Part shown: positions 30,093-31,834 of the stretch, piece after piece
How the letters are laid out: each line of letters opens with the position of its first letter
Numbering within the stretch: position 1 is the stretch's first letter
Assembly: GCA_030594025.1 (NCBI GenBank)
Contig: JAUVFY010000001.1
Span: forward strand, 1-31,834
DNA from: Deltaproteobacteria bacterium
Lineage (GTDB): Bacteria; Desulfobacterota; GWC2-55-46; JAUVFY01
Direction of reading: 5' to 3'
Length of the DNA stretch: 31,834 nucleotides
Notes under the pieces: model-generated
The model's database searches: none
Seen by the model: only the letters and a program-made list of their open reading frames with translations
What the model was told of the DNA's origin: nothing
Made by a program: the position numbers and the translations under genes

Positions 30093-31834
30093 ATGGACAA
30101 AGCTCAGTTTTCCCTCAACCCGGAACAGCTCCAGGCGGTGGAATACACCGAAGGCCCGCTCCTTGTCGTGGCCGGTGCGGGCACGGGGAAGACCGCCGTG
30201 GTTACCCGCAGGATCGCACGCCTTATCGAACGGGGTGTGGCCCCCGAGCGGATACTGGCCCTTACCTTTACCGAGAAGGCCGCCTCTGAGATGGAAGAGA
30301 GGGTGGACAGGCTCGTTCCCTACGGGTACTCGAACGCCTGGATATCAACCTTCCATTCCTTCGGGGACAGGGTCTTGAGGGATAACGCGCTCAAGCTCGG
30401 CCTGGTCCCGGACTTCAAGGTCCTGACCGAGGCCGAATGCGTCATATTCTTAAAGGAACACCTTTTTGAGCTTCCCCTAAAGTACTTCAGGCCGGCCGGA
30501 GACCCCACCCGCTACCTCTCTGCCCTTGTAAAGTTCATAGCAAGGCTCAAGGACGAGGACGTCTCCCCGGGGGATTTTTTAAATTTTTGCGAGAGTCTAA
30601 AAAATACGGAAGGTGTGACCCCGGACTATATCCAGGAGCAGACAGAGCTCGCCCGGACATATGCCGCGTACCACGAACTCAAGCTCAGGCACGGGTACCT
30701 GGACTTCGGAGACCAGTGCTCACTGACGCTGAAACTCTTCCGCACAAAGCCCGCCATATTAAACCGCTACCAGGAAAAGTTCCTCTACATACTCGCCGAC
30801 GAGTTCCAGGACACAAACTACTCCCAGTTCGAGCTCCTTAAGCTTCTGGCCGGCGAGAGAAAAAACATAACCGTCGTTGCCGACGACGACCAGAGTATTT
30901 ACAAGTTCCGCGGCGCGGCGATAAGTAACGTCCTTGGCTTCATGGACGTCTACCCTGAGGCCAAACGTATAACGCTCACTAGGAACTACAGGTCCGTTCA
31001 GCCCATACTCGACAGCGCCTACAGGTTGATTGCCCACAACAACCCCGACAGGCTCGAGGTCAAAAACGGGATAGATAAAAGGCTCGCCTCGGTGAGGAAG
31101 GCAGGCGACGGTGGTGGCGTAAGGCACTTACACTTCGACACCCTCACGAAGGAGGCGGAGTTCGTGGCCAGGACCATAAAAGAGAGGGTCGAGGGCGGGG
31201 TACCGTTGAGGGACTTTGCCGTACTGGTAAGGGCAAATAACGACGCGGTGCCTTTCTTGAGGGCCCTTTGTGAGAAGGCCATAGCACACCGTTTTTCCGG
31301 CTCGAGCGGCCTGTACTCGACCGACGAGATAAGACTCCTCATAAGTTTCCTGAAGGTCATAACCGACCATACGGACAACTTGAGCCTGTTTCACCTCGCA
31401 AGCTCCCCCGTTTACGGCCTCACGGCAAAAGACATAGTGCCCTTGAATAACATCTCAAAGAGGACCCATACCTCGCTTCATAAAATTATGAGGGATGCGG
31501 CAGCGGGAAAAGACGTCAGGGCCGAACTTTCTCAAGAGGGTCTTGAAAGGATAAAGAGGCTCACAGAAGACATAGACCGCTTGAGCGAGATGGCGCTAAA
31601 AGAGGCCACCGGAAGGGTCCTCTATTCCTTCCTGACCGAGACCGGCTATATCTCAAGGCTCTCAGAGGCCGGCTCCGAAGAGAGTGTGGATAGGATCCGA
31701 AACATCGCGAGGTTCTTTGAAATCACAACCCACATCGAGAACACCCTTTCCATAAGGAAGGTCTACGCCCTCGTCGAGCACCTCACACTTCTCATGGAGG
31801 CAGGTGACGACCCGGCGACCGTAGAGACAGACCC
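30093..31834 (+). CDS. UvrD/PcrA-like superfamily I DNA helicase (3' end beyond the window)
   Basis: The frame is open from ATG 30093 to the window edge, giving 580 residues of a longer protein. The Q-motif region LNPEQLQAVEY is followed by Walker A VVAGAGTGKT (about residues 25-34), motif Ia LALTFTEKAA, a TFHSFG motif Ic, Walker B YILADEFQDTN, motif III VVADDDQSIYKFRGA and motif IV LTRNYRS. These are the UvrD/REP family signatures; ATP-driven 3'-to-5' unwinding in repair or replication is expected. The C-terminal motifs V and VI are not included, so whether a nuclease domain (AddA-type) follows cannot be seen. It begins 9 bases after the NHL gene without a clear ribosome site (GCAAG only) and may be read from the same transcript. 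It does not look functionally related to that operon. Confidence 0.93.
   Translation, partial: MDKAQFSLNPEQLQAVEYTEGPLLVVAGAGTGKTAVVTRRIARLIERGVAPERILALTFTEKAASEMEERVDRLVPYGYSNAWISTFHSFGDRVLRDNALKLGLVPDFKVLTEAECVIFLKEHLFELPLKYFRPAGDPTRYLSALVKFIARLKDEDVSPGDFLNFCESLKNTEGVTPDYIQEQTELARTYAAYHELKLRHGYLDFGDQCSLTLKLFRTKPAILNRYQEKFLYILADEFQDTNYSQFELLKLLAGERKNITVVADDDQSIYKFRGAAISNVLGFMDVYPEAKRITLTRNYRSVQPILDSAYRLIAHNNPDRLEVKNGIDKRLASVRKAGDGGGVRHLHFDTLTKEAEFVARTIKERVEGGVPLRDFAVLVRANNDAVPFLRALCEKAIAHRFSGSSGLYSTDEIRLLISFLKVITDHTDNLSLFHLASSPVYGLTAKDIVPLNNISKRTHTSLHKIMRDAAAGKDVRAELSQEGLERIKRLTEDIDRLSEMALKEATGRVLYSFLTETGYISRLSEAGSEESVDRIRNIARFFEITTHIENTLSIRKVYALVEHLTLLMEAGDDPATVETD

Overview
The window looks like chromosomal DNA from a Gram-negative bacterium of deltaproteobacterial grade (Desulfobacterota/Geobacter-like, or a neighbouring phylum such as Nitrospirota). 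The grounds are LPS-core genes (heptose-7-phosphate kinase, WaaP-like kinase), the yicC-gmk-rpoZ block beside a DUF4416 gene, an ADP-forming acyl-CoA synthetase, late cobalamin genes and a GEMM (cyclic-di-GMP-I type) riboswitch. DNA is moderately GC-rich. Promoters are sigma70-like, genes are densely packed and 4-base ATGA overlaps recur. I see no tRNA, rRNA, transposase, phage gene or CRISPR array. The taxonomic placement is inference.

Layout. (1) 1-6133, + strand: end of a membrane glycosyltransferase-like protein, WaaP-like kinase, WbpP-like sugar epimerase, hldA, DUF4416, yicC, gmk and rpoZ, closed by a strong terminator; this is envelope polysaccharide plus housekeeping. (2) 6227-7647: DUF2703 thiol-rich protein and a YecE/DUF72 protein. 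(3) 7695-8423: a promoter and two small genes, a two-helix membrane protein with a Met-rich tail and an extremely Met-rich soluble protein; a convergent small exported protein follows on the minus strand with its own promoter and an inverted repeat over the -35. (4) 9074-15443, minus strand: a complete Yej-type oligopeptide ABC importer (binding protein, two permeases, fused double ATPase). (5) 15393-15875 has no gene; it holds divergent promoters and a segment with cobalamin-riboswitch-like pieces. (6) 15876-24326, + strand: orphan receiver protein, cbiP, cbiB, PAS-PAS membrane sensor without output domain, DUF4149, dodecin, two-subunit ADP-forming acyl-CoA synthetase, and a CobD-type aminotransferase. 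(7) 24327-30083: GEMM riboswitch with terminator, a second promoter and terminated leader, a short PstS-like periplasmic protein, a third promoter and terminated leader, then porin, second PstS-like protein, HAMP histidine kinase and an exported NHL beta-propeller in a tight operon. (8) 30093 to the end: 5' part of a UvrD/PcrA-like helicase, cut by the window edge.

The most distinctive part is region 7. Two paralogous half-size PstS-like proteins flank a coiled-coil outer-membrane porin. A sensor kinase and a secreted propeller are translationally coupled downstream, and the unit is headed by three successive regulated-looking leaders, the first a second-messenger riboswitch. This suggests a c-di-GMP-tuned system linking outer-membrane uptake to periplasmic ligand sensing, which I do not recognise as a described module. 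The methionine-rich pair in region 3 is a second candidate for an uncharacterised, possibly metal-related system.
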